Part shown: positions 10,718-21,361 of the stretch, in pieces
Layout of the letters: each line of letters opens with the position of its first letter
Numbering within the stretch: position 1 is the stretch's first letter
Assembly: GCA_037893225.1 (NCBI GenBank)
Contig: JAZGUH010000272.1
Span: 248,001 to 312,000 of the forward strand
Direction: 5' to 3'
Length of the DNA stretch: 64,000 bases
Source: Hippasteria phrygiana
Lineage: Eukaryota; Echinodermata; Asteroidea; Valvatida; Goniasteridae
Notes under the pieces: generated by a model
Databases searched by the model: none
The model's input: the letters and a program-made list of their open reading frames with translations, nothing else
Told to the model about the DNA's origin: nothing
Made by a program: the position numbers and the translations under genes

Positions 10718-13162
10718 ATGGCCAAGAGAGGAAGAAAAACTCGCCTCGACTACGAGGATGGAGGAGAAGCAGTGGGAAGGAAGAGGTGGAAGAAAGGAGT
10801 TCCAACGGCACCCACGGCTGAAGGAAAGGGGAAAGGAAAGGCGAAAGCAAAGGGGAAAGGAAAGGCTCCTCTTCCCAGCTGCAAAGACGCTGCCCGGATG
10901 GACCGTCTCTTTGAAGAGGAAAAGTCACGAATGAGAGGAGAGGAGGAGAGGAGGCAGGAGGAGAGGAGGCAGGAGGAGAGGAGGCAGGAGGAGAGGAGGC
11001 AGGAGGAGAGGAGGCAGGAGGAGAGGAGGCAGGAGGAGAGGAGGCAGGAGGAGAGGAGGCAGGAGGAGAGGAGGCAGGAGGAGAGGAGGCAGGAGGAGAG
11101 GAGGCAGGAGGAGAGGAGGCAGGAGGAGAGGAGGCAGGAGGAGAGGAGGCAGGAGGAGAGGAGGCAGGGGGAGAGGAGGCAGGGGGAGAGGAGGCAGGAT
11201 GGTGGGAGACAGGAGGAGAGGAGGCAGGAGGAGAGGAGACAGGAGGGTGGGAGACAGGAGGGTGGGAGACAGGAGGGTGGGAGACAGGAGGGTGGGAGAC
11301 AGGAGGGTGGGAGACAGGAGGGTGGGAGACAGGAGGGTGGGAGACAGGAGGAGAGGAGACAGGAGGAGAGGAGGAGGCAGGAGAGGAGGAAGATGTTGCT
11401 CGGCCATCAAAGCGAAAGCCCCCTTCAAAGAAAAGAAGGAGAGGAGTCCAGCCAGATTCAGACAACGATCCGGATCCCCCCCTCTGCACACCAGCGAGAC
11501 TTTGCTCCGGATGACCAGGGATGGACCCGCTTTCTGGACGACATCACCATCCGAGGATTCAAGGGGAAAAAACCTCAAGGGCCCACCTTCAAGAAGAAGT
11601 CCTCACCGCTAAAATACTTCCTGAAGTTTTTCCCCTTGATCCTCTTCACCTCCATAGTGAAGTGGACCAACAAAAAGTTGGCGTCCAGCCGTCTGCCCAC
11701 GACTTCACTACAGGAGATAAAGGGGTGGTTTGGCATCCACCTGCTGATGGGCCTCGTCCGTATCAACAACTACAAGGACTATTGGTCATCAAATCTAGGG
11801 CTGAGGAACACCCTCATCTGCAACACGATGAAGAGACACCGTTTTGATGTCCTGAATCAGCACCTAGCCTGCAATGATCCCGCCAAGGACCCAAACCTGA
11901 TCCCCGATGAGGCCCATCGGTACCTCACCAAACGGAAGCGCCCACTATACCCCCTCCAGCCTGTGTGGGATAAGGTTCGTAAGTGCTGCCTGAGGTTCTA
12001 CAATCCTGGCCGTGAGCTGACCATCGATGAAGCGATGATTAAATATCGTGGTTTTAAAGCCATCGTGAAGAAATTCTTCATGCCTCTAAAGCCGATTCGT
12101 GCTGGCTTTAAAATCTACGCCATTGCCGAGTCTGCCACTGGCTTCTTTATCAACTTCATGGCCCATCCTTACAGCCGCCAACCAACAAAGATGGACGACA
12201 TTGCCATGACCGTTGCAAAGCATCATCTGAATGTATACCATCATATCTTTACAGATAAACTGTACACTTCAGTGGGCCTAGCACGGTCATTGCACGCCAG
12301 CCGAACCTATCTCACGGAGGCAGTGAAGAGCAGTAGGAAAGGTCTACCTCGTGATTTTACATCCAAGCAGTCTACCCCTGTGCACCAGAAAATGAAACGG
12401 ATGAGACGGGCACCAAGAGGCACCTTTTACACGAGGCAGAATGGCCAGCTGACTGCCACCGTCTGGAAGGACAGCCGTGTCATGATGCTGCTCTCCACTG
12501 CCCATCAAGGCTGGAGGGATCCCGTCATCCACACCCTCACCAGAAAGTGTAAAGACGAGGAGACAGGATGGCTGAGGTCAACAACCGTTCCAGCTCCTCC
12601 CCAAGCTGTCTCTTACACCCGGTGCATGGCTGGTGTTGACAGAGGGGATCAACTACTGTCCTATCACACCTGCGCCCGCAAGTCCCAGCAGTGGTGGCGT
12701 GGGATCCTCTACTTTCTTGTTGATGTAGCCAGGGTCAATGCTTGGTTGCCCTACCATCTTCATCATCCAACCACTGATGACACAAGCAGCGACAGTGACA
12801 GTGATGCAGAGGAGACCGTGCAGAACACCAACACAACGACCCACTCCAAGTTCGTCCTTGATGTTGCAGTGGGCCTGATTGAGGGATATGCCAGAGGTGT
12901 TCCCCCTCGACAAGCTACTGGCTCTCGTCCCGTTCCAGCCTATAACGAGGCAGGGCACTACTCAGCAAAGATGCCGGGACGGAATGCTCGTTGGTGCAGG
13001 TGGTGTAGGGAGCATAACATCCTCACCAAGTCAGGCCTACCCAAGTCAACACGCCGAGGATGTCCAGTTTGTGGCGTCAATCTCTGCCCAGGCCGATGTT
13101 TCCTGAAATATCACAGAGCCAGTGACATCGAGGCCGACTCCACCACCACTTCCACCGAGTAG
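10718..13162 (+). CDS. piggyBac-family transposase (PGBD4-like) with a long Glu/Arg/Gln repeat
   Basis: A single uninterrupted frame of 814 codons from ATG 10718, which has an excellent context (AAGATGGCC). The basic N-terminus is followed by a low-complexity EERRQ repeat (about residues 74-224), which is not part of the family core. The DDE transposase domain starts near residue 268. Candidate catalytic aspartates are D437 (LTIDEAMIKYRG), D513 (HIFTDKLYTS) and D641 (MAGVDRGDQ), which are the expected positions of the piggyBac DDD triad. The C-terminus has a cysteine/histidine-rich zinc-binding region (CRWCREH, CPVCGVNLCPGRC). piggyBac transposases cut and paste at TTAA sites. The complete frame and nearby TATA box suggest a recently active or domesticated copy. 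I did not find matching terminal inverted repeats, so autonomy is unproven; a domesticated PGBD gene is the alternative. Confidence 0.9.
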   Translation: MAKRGRKTRLDYEDGGEAVGRKRWKKGVPTAPTAEGKGKGKAKAKGKGKAPLPSCKDAARMDRLFEEEKSRMRGEEERRQEERRQEERRQEERRQEERRQEERRQEERRQEERRQEERRQEERRQEERRQEERRQEERRQEERRQEERRQGERRQGERRQDGGRQEERRQEERRQEGGRQEGGRQEGGRQEGGRQEGGRQEGGRQEGGRQEERRQEERRRQERRKMLLGHQSESPLQRKEGEESSQIQTTIRIPPSAHQRDFAPDDQGWTRFLDDITIRGFKGKKPQGPTFKKKSSPLKYFLKFFPLILFTSIVKWTNKKLASSRLPTTSLQEIKGWFGIHLLMGLVRINNYKDYWSSNLGLRNTLICNTMKRHRFDVLNQHLACNDPAKDPNLIPDEAHRYLTKRKRPLYPLQPVWDKVRKCCLRFYNPGRELTIDEAMIKYRGFKAIVKKFFMPLKPIRAGFKIYAIAESATGFFINFMAHPYSRQPTKMDDIAMTVAKHHLNVYHHIFTDKLYTSVGLARSLHASRTYLTEAVKSSRKGLPRDFTSKQSTPVHQKMKRMRRAPRGTFYTRQNGQLTATVWKDSRVMMLLSTAHQGWRDPVIHTLTRKCKDEETGWLRSTTVPAPPQAVSYTRCMAGVDRGDQLLSYHTCARKSQQWWRGILYFLVDVARVNAWLPYHLHHPTTDDTSSDSDSDAEETVQNTNTTTHSKFVLDVAVGLIEGYARGVPPRQATGSRPVPAYNEAGHYSAKMPGRNARWCRWCREHNILTKSGLPKSTRRGCPVCGVNLCPGRCFLKYHRASDIEADSTTTSTE
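10938..11388 (+). repeat. Coding minisatellite (15-bp GGAGAGGAGGCAGGA unit) inside the transposase
   Basis: About thirty in-frame 15-bp units encode EERRQ, later grading to GGRQE through GTGGGAGACAGGAGG units. Unit length is a multiple of three, so expansion and contraction preserve the frame. The strand is almost pure purine, and the complementary long frames are shadows of it. Confidence 0.95.
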
Positions 13163-13404
13163 AGATTTACTAGCAGAAAAGCCAGCCAAGCCAGCCAAGC
13201 AATTTAGCCATGATTGAGAACCTGTCGCATTTGAGTAAAAGATTGGTTTACAATTAGTCTGAAAATAAAAGTAACCCAATCTCGAGCAAAACAGAGATTC
13301 ACCGGTGATGTACATTGTATGTGCGACATGCATTGCCAATGGAACATGCTGGATAAAATACTGATAATGAAGCTGAAAACCTTACTATTTAGGAAGCCAC
13401 TGCA

Positions 13405-13472
13405 GTAAGGCGCATAGCTCAGATGGTATCGCTGTGGCACGTTCAAGGGTTTCGGATTTGAGTCCCAAATAG
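13405..13472 (+). repeat. tRNA-like sequence (SINE head or tRNA pseudogene)
   Basis: The segment has an A-box-like CATAGCTCAGATGGTAT and a B-box-like stretch (GATTTGAGTCC) at tRNA-like spacing, but no convincing acceptor or anticodon stems. It is most likely a decayed tRNA-derived repeat. Confidence 0.4.
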
Positions 13473-13810
13473 TAAAATGTTCTTTTCTCAAATTAAACAA
13501 TTCATTGAAGTTATTTCCAGTCAGTTTTCTTTCTTAATGATACGAATCATACTAAATTTACTGAACTACAAGGAGGCCAACCATTGGTATAGGAAGACAA
13601 TGGCTACAGTCGCCCAAAAGCAGGCTTTGTCAGCAAAGATTTGGCGATAAAGTATAAGGTACATCTTTTCTAATTTCCAGCTTTGGAGGATTTTTTTAAA
13701 AAGGGAAATAAAGTCCGGAATTTTATTACGTTCGAATTCATTTTTGTCTTCTAATTCGTGGCTCTGGAGGTTTTTTTTTTAAGGGAAGTAAAGTCCGAAA
13801 TCTCATAGCG

Positions 13811-13884
13811 TTAACCCCATCCAGGCTCATTGTGACGTTTTTTTTTTTTACGCCTTATGGCGTTATCCGTACGCAAGGGGTTAA
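13811..13884. repeat. Short TTAACCCC...GGGGTTAA segment
   Basis: TTAACCCC at 13811 and GGGGTTAA ending at 13884 face each other, with an internal CGCCTTATGGCG palindrome. TTAA plus CCC termini are the style of piggyBac ends, so this may be a residual terminus or a tiny derivative. The flanking text (GGAAGTAAAGTCCGAAAT) also recurs near 3356-3376. Confidence 0.35.
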
Positions 13885-14048
13885 GTGCATTGATTTGTGT
13901 TTATATAAGCTCAAAATTAAGTTCATGCAATTCAAACTTTGAATGCATATTCTTCATTGCTACACTGTATAAAATCATAGCTTTCATTTTAGCTTTCATC
14001 CCGACTGTTTAGTAAATATGTCTGTGGTTATCTGTTTGTCTCCTAAAG

Positions 14049-14246
14049 ATGGTTGAGCTAACGCCAGGAAGTGGATTATATATCCACTCTGAGTATGACA
14101 GGATGCTGGTGGGCAAGGCAGATGGCAAGCAACAGGTTCGGAAGTTGTTCAGCTTGTTGTTCACATCTGCATGTCTGTGCAGGGGTACTCTTATCTGTGT
14201 CCTGGGCCAAACCAGCTTGACCCCCGAGTAGTGGATGCAATATTCG
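14049..14246 (+). CDS. BEN-domain-like gene, penultimate exon (frameshifted)
   Basis: After an acceptor (cctaaag, ending 14048) the frame reads VELTPGSGLYI, then LVGKADGKQQVRKLFSLLF, as in the first half of BEN domains, which are DNA- or protein-interaction modules of chromatin factors. Past about 14168 the match continues only in a different frame (NQLDPRVVDAIF) to the donor gtatgt at 14247. A single-base indel therefore separates the two halves. The frame used after the shift joins the next exon correctly. The exon is either a pseudogene or carries an assembly/sequencing error. Upstream exons were not found. Confidence 0.5.
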
Positions 14247-14961
14247 GTATGTCTATAATTTTGTTATGTATCCGGCTCTCTTTGTAGGGCTATAATACAA
14301 TTACATTTTGCCTGTATACGCCAGAAAGGAAGATTTACTTTCATTTTCAAATCGTGACAAACTGCATAATCAATGGTTTTCTGACTTCTTGCATATTGAT
14401 TCGGCATATTTTTGGCATCATGCATTTCAAGTGCTGGGCACTATTTGAGTCAAAAATAGCACAGAATGCTAATGATGTCACAAACACTGCATCTGTGGGC
14501 ATTACTTTTGGACAAAAATGGGCAAATATAATTAAGCAAATTAGGCTAAAATAGTAACCAATATGCTATTGAACTATCACCATAAATAGTGAGATGTTTA
14601 GGTGTACTAAATCACCAGGTGCAATAAGACGTGATTGCCGTCAATGTACCGGTTAAAGTCAACTTGTACGCTACTACAGACACGCATGAAACATATGCCA
14701 TCAAGCAAGTGTCCAAGGGGAAAATGTACCTGTTCATAGTATGTTATGCATTGCATACAGTTCCCACAACCAGCACTGCCGACAACAATACAAAAGCAAC
14801 ATTTCTTATTTATTCATATAACATTGTTAAATGCCATTTTATAATTTAGCTTCTCTGAATCCGATATACATTTTTATTATACAGTGTATTCTAAATTTTG
14901 TGTTAATTCTCCCCCCCCCCCCTATTTTGATTATGCCTTTGAATTTATTTTATATTTGCAG

Positions 14962-15080
14962 CATATGCTATGATGATCCAAACTACCAACTACTCTGTAG
15001 CAAAGCTGAGGCAGACTGTGAATCGTAAATTATCGGCTTACCGTGCCCTTTCCAGAAAACTACCTGTGACAATCGGATAG
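14962..15080 (+). CDS. BEN-domain-like gene, last exon
   Basis: The acceptor is tatatttgcag, ending at 14961. Joined in phase to the previous exon, the frame continues AIFAYAM, then SVAKLRQTVNRKLSAYR, and ends at TAG 15078-15080. The basic helix at the end fits the C-terminal part of a BEN domain. The splice phase (one base before, two after) agrees with the shifted frame of 14049-14246, which supports the pairing. Confidence 0.5.
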
Positions 15081-15175
15081 CTTTAACAGGCTGAGGAACG
15101 TGATTAGTTTTACTGTACCACCTGTAGCACTTAATATTTGTCTGATGTACACCCATACAAATTGAATTTAAATTT

Positions 15176-15870
15176 AAATCACCATATTATATTTCATCAA
15201 ACAAATGTGCTATTTTATCTACCTTATCGCTCCGCATATTTTAGGTTTTTTTATTCTTTCATAGCCATTTCCAATATTGACTGCTGAGTGATGACAATAT
15301 TGTACGTGTGTATGTGTAATAGCCAAATTCACCAAGATTACATATTTCTTGCCATTTTGTGTACCAAGATGCACTTAATCAATTGTAAAATATGCAGTTT
15401 GATATAAGGAAAGTAAGGTTTTTCCTTATGAGTAGTGTGAGCTTTAGTTAAAAAGAAAAGGGTTTATTACATGTGAAGGATGATATTGTTTATAGTTTTA
15501 ACTAGTTATTGTTTATGCTATTTTATCTACCTCATTGCATCATTCAATTGTACACTCTTCTTTCATAGATTTGTGATTAAGCATCACCATATCAGATTTA
15601 TTCAACCGAAGGTGCTATTTTATCCACCTCATATTTTAATTTTTCATTCTTTCATAGCCATTTGCAATATTGACTGCCGAGTGATGACGACTGTTGTACC
15701 TGTATGCGTAATAGCCAAATTTACCAAGATTACTTGCCATTTTATGTTCCAAATGTAACAAGATGCACTTAACCAATTGGAAAATATACATAGTTCAAAA
15801 GAAAAGGTTTCCAATAGACAGGTTTCATGTGCAAGATGATATTGTTTATAGTTTTAACTGTTTTTTTTTT
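15176..15870 (+). repeat. Diverged tandem duplication, unit about 400 bp
   Basis: Two copies share landmarks in order: TGCTATTTTATC, TTCTTTCATAGCCATTT, CAATATTGACTGC, GAGTGATGAC, AATAGCCAAATT, ACCAAGATTAC and AAGATGCACTTAA, first at about 15210-15380 and again at about 15611-15770. They lie downstream of the BEN-like stop codon, with no coding sequence visible. Confidence 0.7.
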
Positions 15871-16149
15871 TTTTTTTATCAAAAGAAATGTGCTATTTTA
15901 AATTAATATGTGGTGCAGTCTTTCATGCCATTTGTGTTAAATCTTAGCCAACTTTAAATGCATTGCTCTACAGTTCAACCGTGGAATAACAAACATTTTC
16001 TTGCCCACTGAAGGCTAGAATATGTATTTATGAATTCTGTGTCTACACTGCAGTCATTTTTACATTTATATGTACATACATACACTGCCTGCATTCAACA
16101 TTTTGATAGTTTTACAATGTAAAGTACATGTATAAAATAAAGCGACTAG

Positions 16150-16510
16150 ACATTGATTTGGTGCAATTGACATAATTTTGACTACACGATTAACCATGTG
16201 CACCAAAACCACACCAAAACTACATGCACCAATACTACACCAATTTTGTTTGGCACCAAAAAGCACCACTGTATGGTGGTCTTTTAGTGCTAATTTAAAT
16301 AATTGGGACTACACCAGAACTGCACCAACCAGTACAAATTTTAGGTTGGGTTTTCGAGGGTACACCAAAAGTGCACCAATAACAGAGCTCTGGTGTAGTT
16401 TTGGGGTACACCAATTGTTTCAAATGCCTAACACTAAAACTGCACCAACTTGACACCAAAATTGCACTACAGTTGGCTGGTGCTGCGTGGGTGTCTAAAA
16501 GACACCCTGT
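16150..16510. repeat. CACCAA-rich degenerate repeat
   Basis: The motifs GCACCAAAACTACACCA and TGGTGCA/TGGTGTA recur in both orientations, giving a loosely palindromic, MITE-like composition. Exact termini are not clear. Confidence 0.4.
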
Positions 16511-16849
16511 TTTGATTTTTGGACAATTTGGGCAGGATTTTTTTTGTCATTTGCATGTCAAAGTTCTACAGCTCAAATATGTGTACACCTTTTATTTAAA
16601 TTTACAGCAAATTGGCACACTTTTTTTTTCCTCAAAGCCCCGATGATAAATATTGTGATAAATGTCAGACTTTCATAAAGGTAAAGACGATGGTCATAAC
16701 CAATAACGAAATTGAATCAATTCAGTAAGCAAAATACAATATTAACCCAGCATCATTCACTCAGTTAAGATATTTAGAGAAGGGAAGCATATATCTAAAG
16801 AACCGTACGTCCGACTGGGTGCAGTCATAATGCAGATAAGCCAGGATTT

Positions 16850-19740
16850 GTTACAGATGAGAAAAACTGATGTGACGTCATGATGACGTCATCATGATAT
16901 CATCTGGAAGTCAACGATAAATTCAACTTAATTTAAAATTGTGTATATCTAGCAATCTCTTTTATGACAAAAACATCAGAAGTTTTATACACTGTATTTT
17001 TGTGTACCTAATTTCAACTTCCCATGATCGCAGCTCACTCCAGTTTCAAAATACCATTTCAATATTTAGCCAAAAAACAATATAACAAAAGAATTCTACT
17101 ATCTACATATAGTGTATTTTCAATTTGAGTTTTTCTTGGTTTCTGTGTAGATTGGGATTTCTTATAGATGAAAATTTATGTGACATCATGATGACGTCAT
17201 CGAGTTTCAAGTTACTTAACATGAAAGGTGCATAATTTAAAGTCCTAAAGCTCCACAAATATCAGTTCAATGCGGCTGATGTGTAATATGCACATAAATA
17301 AGGACGTGTTATAGATGAAAATTTATGTTACGTCATGATTACGTCATCAGATGTCACATTACTTAGCATTAAAGGTGCACGTCTTATAGACCTATATCTC
17401 CAAAACCATAGGTTGAATGGGGCTGATATGTAATATGCACATAAAGGTTGGTGTTGTAGTTGAAAATTTATGTGATGTAATGATGGCGTCATCACACGAG
17501 TTCTATATTGTTTTTATGTTTTTGAACCTTTCAGCAATATCTCGTCAACGGAACATGCTATTTTCAAAATTCTTTTTGTAAAAGGTTTGTTAGGTCATAG
17601 ATACTTACATATATATGTGCAAAATGTGTGAAGTGACTCATGATGACGTCATCAAAAATGTGCTTTTTTGAAACCCGTATAAGGGTAGGTCCGATCGTCA
17701 CGAAAATTGGTGGGTAGGAAGATATTGTCACTAGCATGAAAAATCTGAAGTGACACCATGATGACGTCATCAACTGATTTTCTATGAATGTTTTACTTTT
17801 AAATTTCATTCTACTCTCAAAATTTGACACTGTCATTGATCAGATTGACTCCAATCCACATTGCGAAAGTTTGCTTTCACAAGCGCCCTATTGATGACGT
17901 CATAATGGGTCACGTGACGTCATCTTAAAGGAACATTTTTGAAGGGCCCATATCTAAAGAACCGTAGGGCCGATTGACTTCAAAGTTGCTATGCAGGTAG
18001 GCCAGCATGTGGTATAGATGAAAATTGACGTAATGTCATGATGACATCATCATACGATTTCATATTGACTTTTTTAGTTTTTGCACATTTAAGCCAATAT
18101 CTCATGAACGGAACATGCTAAATTCGAAATTATTTTTGTAACAGGTCTGTTAGGTCATAATTATATATTTCAAAATTAATACAAAAATTGTGATGTCATA
18201 ATGACGTCATCAAAGGCATGATTTCTTTAAAGACATAAGGGTAGGTCTAATCGCCATGAAACTTGGTGCTTAGATTTGTCAATAGTAAGCAAAAGTCGAA
18301 GTGACATCATACAAAATAATACGGAAAAGCCCTATGTTATGTTCATCAAACAGCACATAGACCTCTAGTTTCTTTTTGTTTTTTTTCCTTTTCAGACTTT
18401 TGCTTATAGCATTTGTACACGTTTTCTTTCTTACTGGCACTTTGGCTACTTTGGTGCACCCGATTGCCTTTAAACTTGGCAGACAGTTAGACCAACTGCT
18501 CAGAATGTGTCCCGAACTTTTACGTCATGACGTCATCACATGATTTTTTATGAATTTTTGAATTTTGAAAATCGTAACATTCTTTTTAATATAGCTAACA
18601 AAACAAGATATTTTCAAAATTCTTTTTGATACAGCTTTGGTATGTCTCAAAGATTTGCCAAAAGTCGAAAATTGTGTAACGTTATGATGACGTCATCAAT
18701 TTTTTTTTTTTTACGCATGTAAGGGTCGATTTAAAAACTGTATTCATTAAATGTTTCTCTACCTAATTCCAAAATTTCATGATCGTGGCTCACTCAAGTA
18801 AGAAATAACAGCCATTTGAAAATTTAGACCAAATTCAATATAACACAAAGGAATTCTGGGAAGGGCAGAAAACCATGGCTTTCATGTGGCATGCTGTCTA
18901 TAAAAAGAGTTGATCTCTAATCTTTTTTCAAGTCATTTTCAAAGTAAACAAAGAAACTGGCAGGAGCGGGGTTCGAACCTGCGATCTACGGGTTACCGTA
19001 CCGGCGCTCTACCAACTGAGCTATCTTGCCCTATGTTGGCGGTAGTTAGACAAGTCGTAGACAGACACTTACACTAACTGCTCAGAATGTGCGCTGAACT
19101 TTTACGTCATTATGACGTCATCACATGTCACGTGACATCATCTTAAAAGGGGCATTTTTTGAAGCCATATATCTACAAAAGTACAAGTCCAATTAAGTTG
19201 AAAAGTAATATCCAGGGTAGCCAAGCAGGTTTATAGCTGAAAATTGACATGACATTATGATGACGTCATCACATGTCATGTGACGTCATCTTAAAGGGGT
19301 ATTTTTTGAAGCCATATATCTACAAAAGTACAAGTCAGATTAAATTGAAACGTGGTATTTAGTTATGCCAGCATGCTAGATGAAAATTTATGTGACGTCA
19401 TGATGACATCATCATACGATTTTATATTGTTTTTTTTACTTTTTGAACCTTAAAGTCATATCTCATTAACAGTACATGCAAATTTCGAAATTACTTTTTT
19501 TATAGGTCTGTTAGGTAATAGATACTTACATATAAATGTGAAAAATGTGTGACGTCATGGTGACGTCATCCAAAATGTGCTTTTTTGAGACGCATACATG
19601 TATAAGGGTAGGTCCAATTGTCATGAAAATTGGTGGGTTGGTAGATACTGTCACTAGCATGCAAAATCCAGAGTCCATCATGATGACGTCATCGGCTAAT
19701 TTTCTATGATTTTTTTAATTAATGAAATTTCATTTCAATT
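16850..19740. repeat. TGACGTCA-rich interspersed/tandem repeat field
   Basis: About twenty occurrences of GACGTCAT, mostly as ATGATGACGTCATCA, sit in recurring segments such as CATATCTAAAGAACCGTA, GTAGGTC(C/T)(A/G)AT and TAGATGAAAATT. These suggest a roughly 150-250-bp diverged unit. The motif equals a palindromic CRE site, but its regular repetition points to repeat biology rather than promoter function. Related sequence (GATGACGTCATCGGGTATC) also occurs inside the foldback at 21362-24327. Confidence 0.8.
18959..19030 (-). tRNA. tRNA-like sequence, 72 nt (likely SINE head or pseudogene)
   Basis: On the minus strand it begins GGCAAGATAGCTCAGTTGG and has a good A box, a B box (GGTTCGAACC), a paired D arm (GCTC/GAGC) and an acceptor stem with one mismatch. 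The anticodon arm has an irregular 6-nt loop, and the T stem is imperfect. Copies at 60248-60319 and, truncated, 23259-23313 share flanking sequence (CCTATGTTGGCG) beyond the tRNA, which marks a dispersed repeat rather than a functional gene. Confidence 0.55.
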
Positions 19741-19818
19741 ACCAAAAAAAACGAAACAGCCCTGTGTTTGTCCACAAACACTACACCATACATCTAGTTT
19801 GGCATTGATGTTCTACAG

Positions 19819-20039
19819 CTAGCTTTCAAGTGAGCGTTCTCATCAGGCTGGACAAGCTGCAAGCAGATCAGGACGAACAACTGAACCTGATAAGAACTTT
19901 AATGGCACAGAAAGCATGAAAGCTGGATCAGAGGATACTTGAGGGTGACATGGAACCATTTGACCGCCCAATGGAGAATCAGGACCAACATAAGGCTGTA
20001 GAAGTCAAACTCCAGGATGACCAGTTTAGAAAATAAAAC
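19819..20039 (+). pseudogene. DUF4806-domain gene, coiled-coil exon with two in-frame stops
   Basis: The acceptor ttctacag ends at 19818 and the donor gtaagt starts at 20040. The reading matches the segment usually found before DUF4806: a coil (VLIRLDKLQADQDEQL, IRTLMAQK), then VEVKLQDDQFRK. In this frame there is a TGA at 19917-19919 and a TAA at 20034-20036. The exon therefore looks like part of a decayed gene, unless real splicing avoids these codons. Start codon and upstream exons are not identified. Confidence 0.55.
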
Positions 20040-20652
20040 GTAAGTTCATTTGATTTTGCAGGTCAACAATTTTCTACATTAACAATTTGGTACGTTTTCA
20101 GGCTACATGTACATGTATTCTGAAAATGTGGTTATGAGTGTTTTTCTCTGTGGGCGTTTGATACGTTTGCTAGCTAATGCCAAGAGAAAAGGCAAAAAAG
20201 GGTAATTATAACCATGAAGATAGAATTACAATTCAAATTTTCAGTATTATGTGAACCTCGGTATTAAGCAGTCATAATTATTTGTCACATCATACTTCTC
20301 CATATTATCCACCAGTTATCGTTATTCTTACTTATGATTATTACAACACTGCAAATTGCATTACAGTATATTTGTTGAGTGCTGTCATGTTTGATGGTGC
20401 AAACTGCACCTGAGGATACGTTTTGGAACCCCGAGGGTGTTAAAACCAAAATCCCCCATCACAGCATGCAGTCAACAGTGATACAAGATTGTGTCATGCA
20501 TACACAATGATTTTTGCAACTCTACATTATGTAGCGTAATAAAGGGTTTGTGTAAGTATAGTTGTTTTTATAACAAATGGACTGATCTGGACTAATACAA
20601 TTACAGTATCCAGGACAGGATGTAACAACACAATTCGGTTTTCATCTTTCAG

Positions 20653-20811
20653 ATACGCTACCTAAGTCTAGTGGGGGGCGAAGAGGTCAATCAGACGTAC
20701 GGCGAATACTGAGAAAGATTGGGACCAACAAGTTGTGGTCCTCATTCAGTCTGTTTGGACGTAAAGGGAAGCACAGCCTGAAAGACAGCTCCTTTTTCCA
20801 AGTCATTATGA
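20653..20811 (+). CDS. DUF4806-domain gene, core domain exon 1
   Basis: Bounded by acceptor tttcag (ending 20652) and donor gtaagt (20812). The open frame contains VRRILRKIGTNKLWSSFSLF, then GRKGKHSLKDSSFFQVIM, a clear match in order and spacing to the DUF4806 domain, which is frequent in invertebrate proteins of unknown function. It ends one base into a codon, and the next exon starts with the other two bases, forming a lysine. Confidence 0.7.
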
Positions 20812-21309
20812 GTAAGTATACAGCCCTATAAAGATTGTGATTGATCAATGGGTGTTCCTTTCTATTTGTAATCTCTAGTGACCTGCAATAGACCGATCCA
20901 GTGTGCTTCGCCCGATGGTATTCTGACCAATCACATTCGTAGTTTATGTCCGACATGTGTGCAAGTGGATATAACGCGTGCGGCTGGAACATGCAGTGTG
21001 TCATTAGAAAGAAACACGTGTTAATTGCCCACATGCGCAGTGGGCCCGCCCTTACTGGATTGGTGTATTTCAAGAAATCTTATATGAAATATTTTTGCAA
21101 TGGTAGAAAGACTGAAAAAAAATCAACCTGCCCCTCCAGTTTTCCTTCTTTGTACTGCAGGTAAAATTTCATATGAATTAATTGCAAATAGTAGTCCAAT
21201 TGTCATCTTAATGTAATCCATAGTAATTAGCAAATCAATTAAAATGTAGCAGAATATCCATTTACCGACAACTGATCAGTTCATTTGCCTTTTAACTTTT
21301 TCCCCCCAG

Positions 21310-21361
21310 AGGAATGCATGAAGAACCACCCCAGTACCAAGGAGGCCGAAATCGAGGAGGC
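21310..21361 (+). pseudogene. DUF4806-domain gene, core exon 2, left half (split by the foldback)
   Basis: After the acceptor (cccccag, ending 21309) the frame reads ECMKNHPSTKEAEIEE and is broken at the GAGGC target site by the 2.97-kb foldback 21362-24327. The right half resumes at 24333. The host sequence keeps one continuous frame if a single GAGGC copy is counted. In an unspliced chromosome the insert brings stop codons, so the protein is truncated unless the element is spliced out. Confidence 0.75.
21357..21361 (+). repeat. Left 5-bp target-site duplication GAGGC of the foldback
   Basis: GAGGC immediately before TGTTACAACTG; the identical GAGGC follows the element at 24328-24332. A 6-bp reading (GAGGCT) is possible if the element end is placed one base differently. 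Confidence 0.75.

Noticed and set aside
10713..11578. Minus-strand proline/serine/leucine-rich frames opposite the piggyBac gene
   Set aside because: Shadow translations of the purine-rich EERRQ repeat.
16178..16453. 91-codon frame in the CACCAA-rich repeat
   Set aside because: Thr/Pro/Lys-rich repeat translation without splice or coding evidence.
18959..19030. Functional tRNA gene
   Set aside because: Irregular anticodon loop, imperfect T and acceptor stems, and dispersed copies sharing non-tRNA flanks indicate a SINE or pseudogene.
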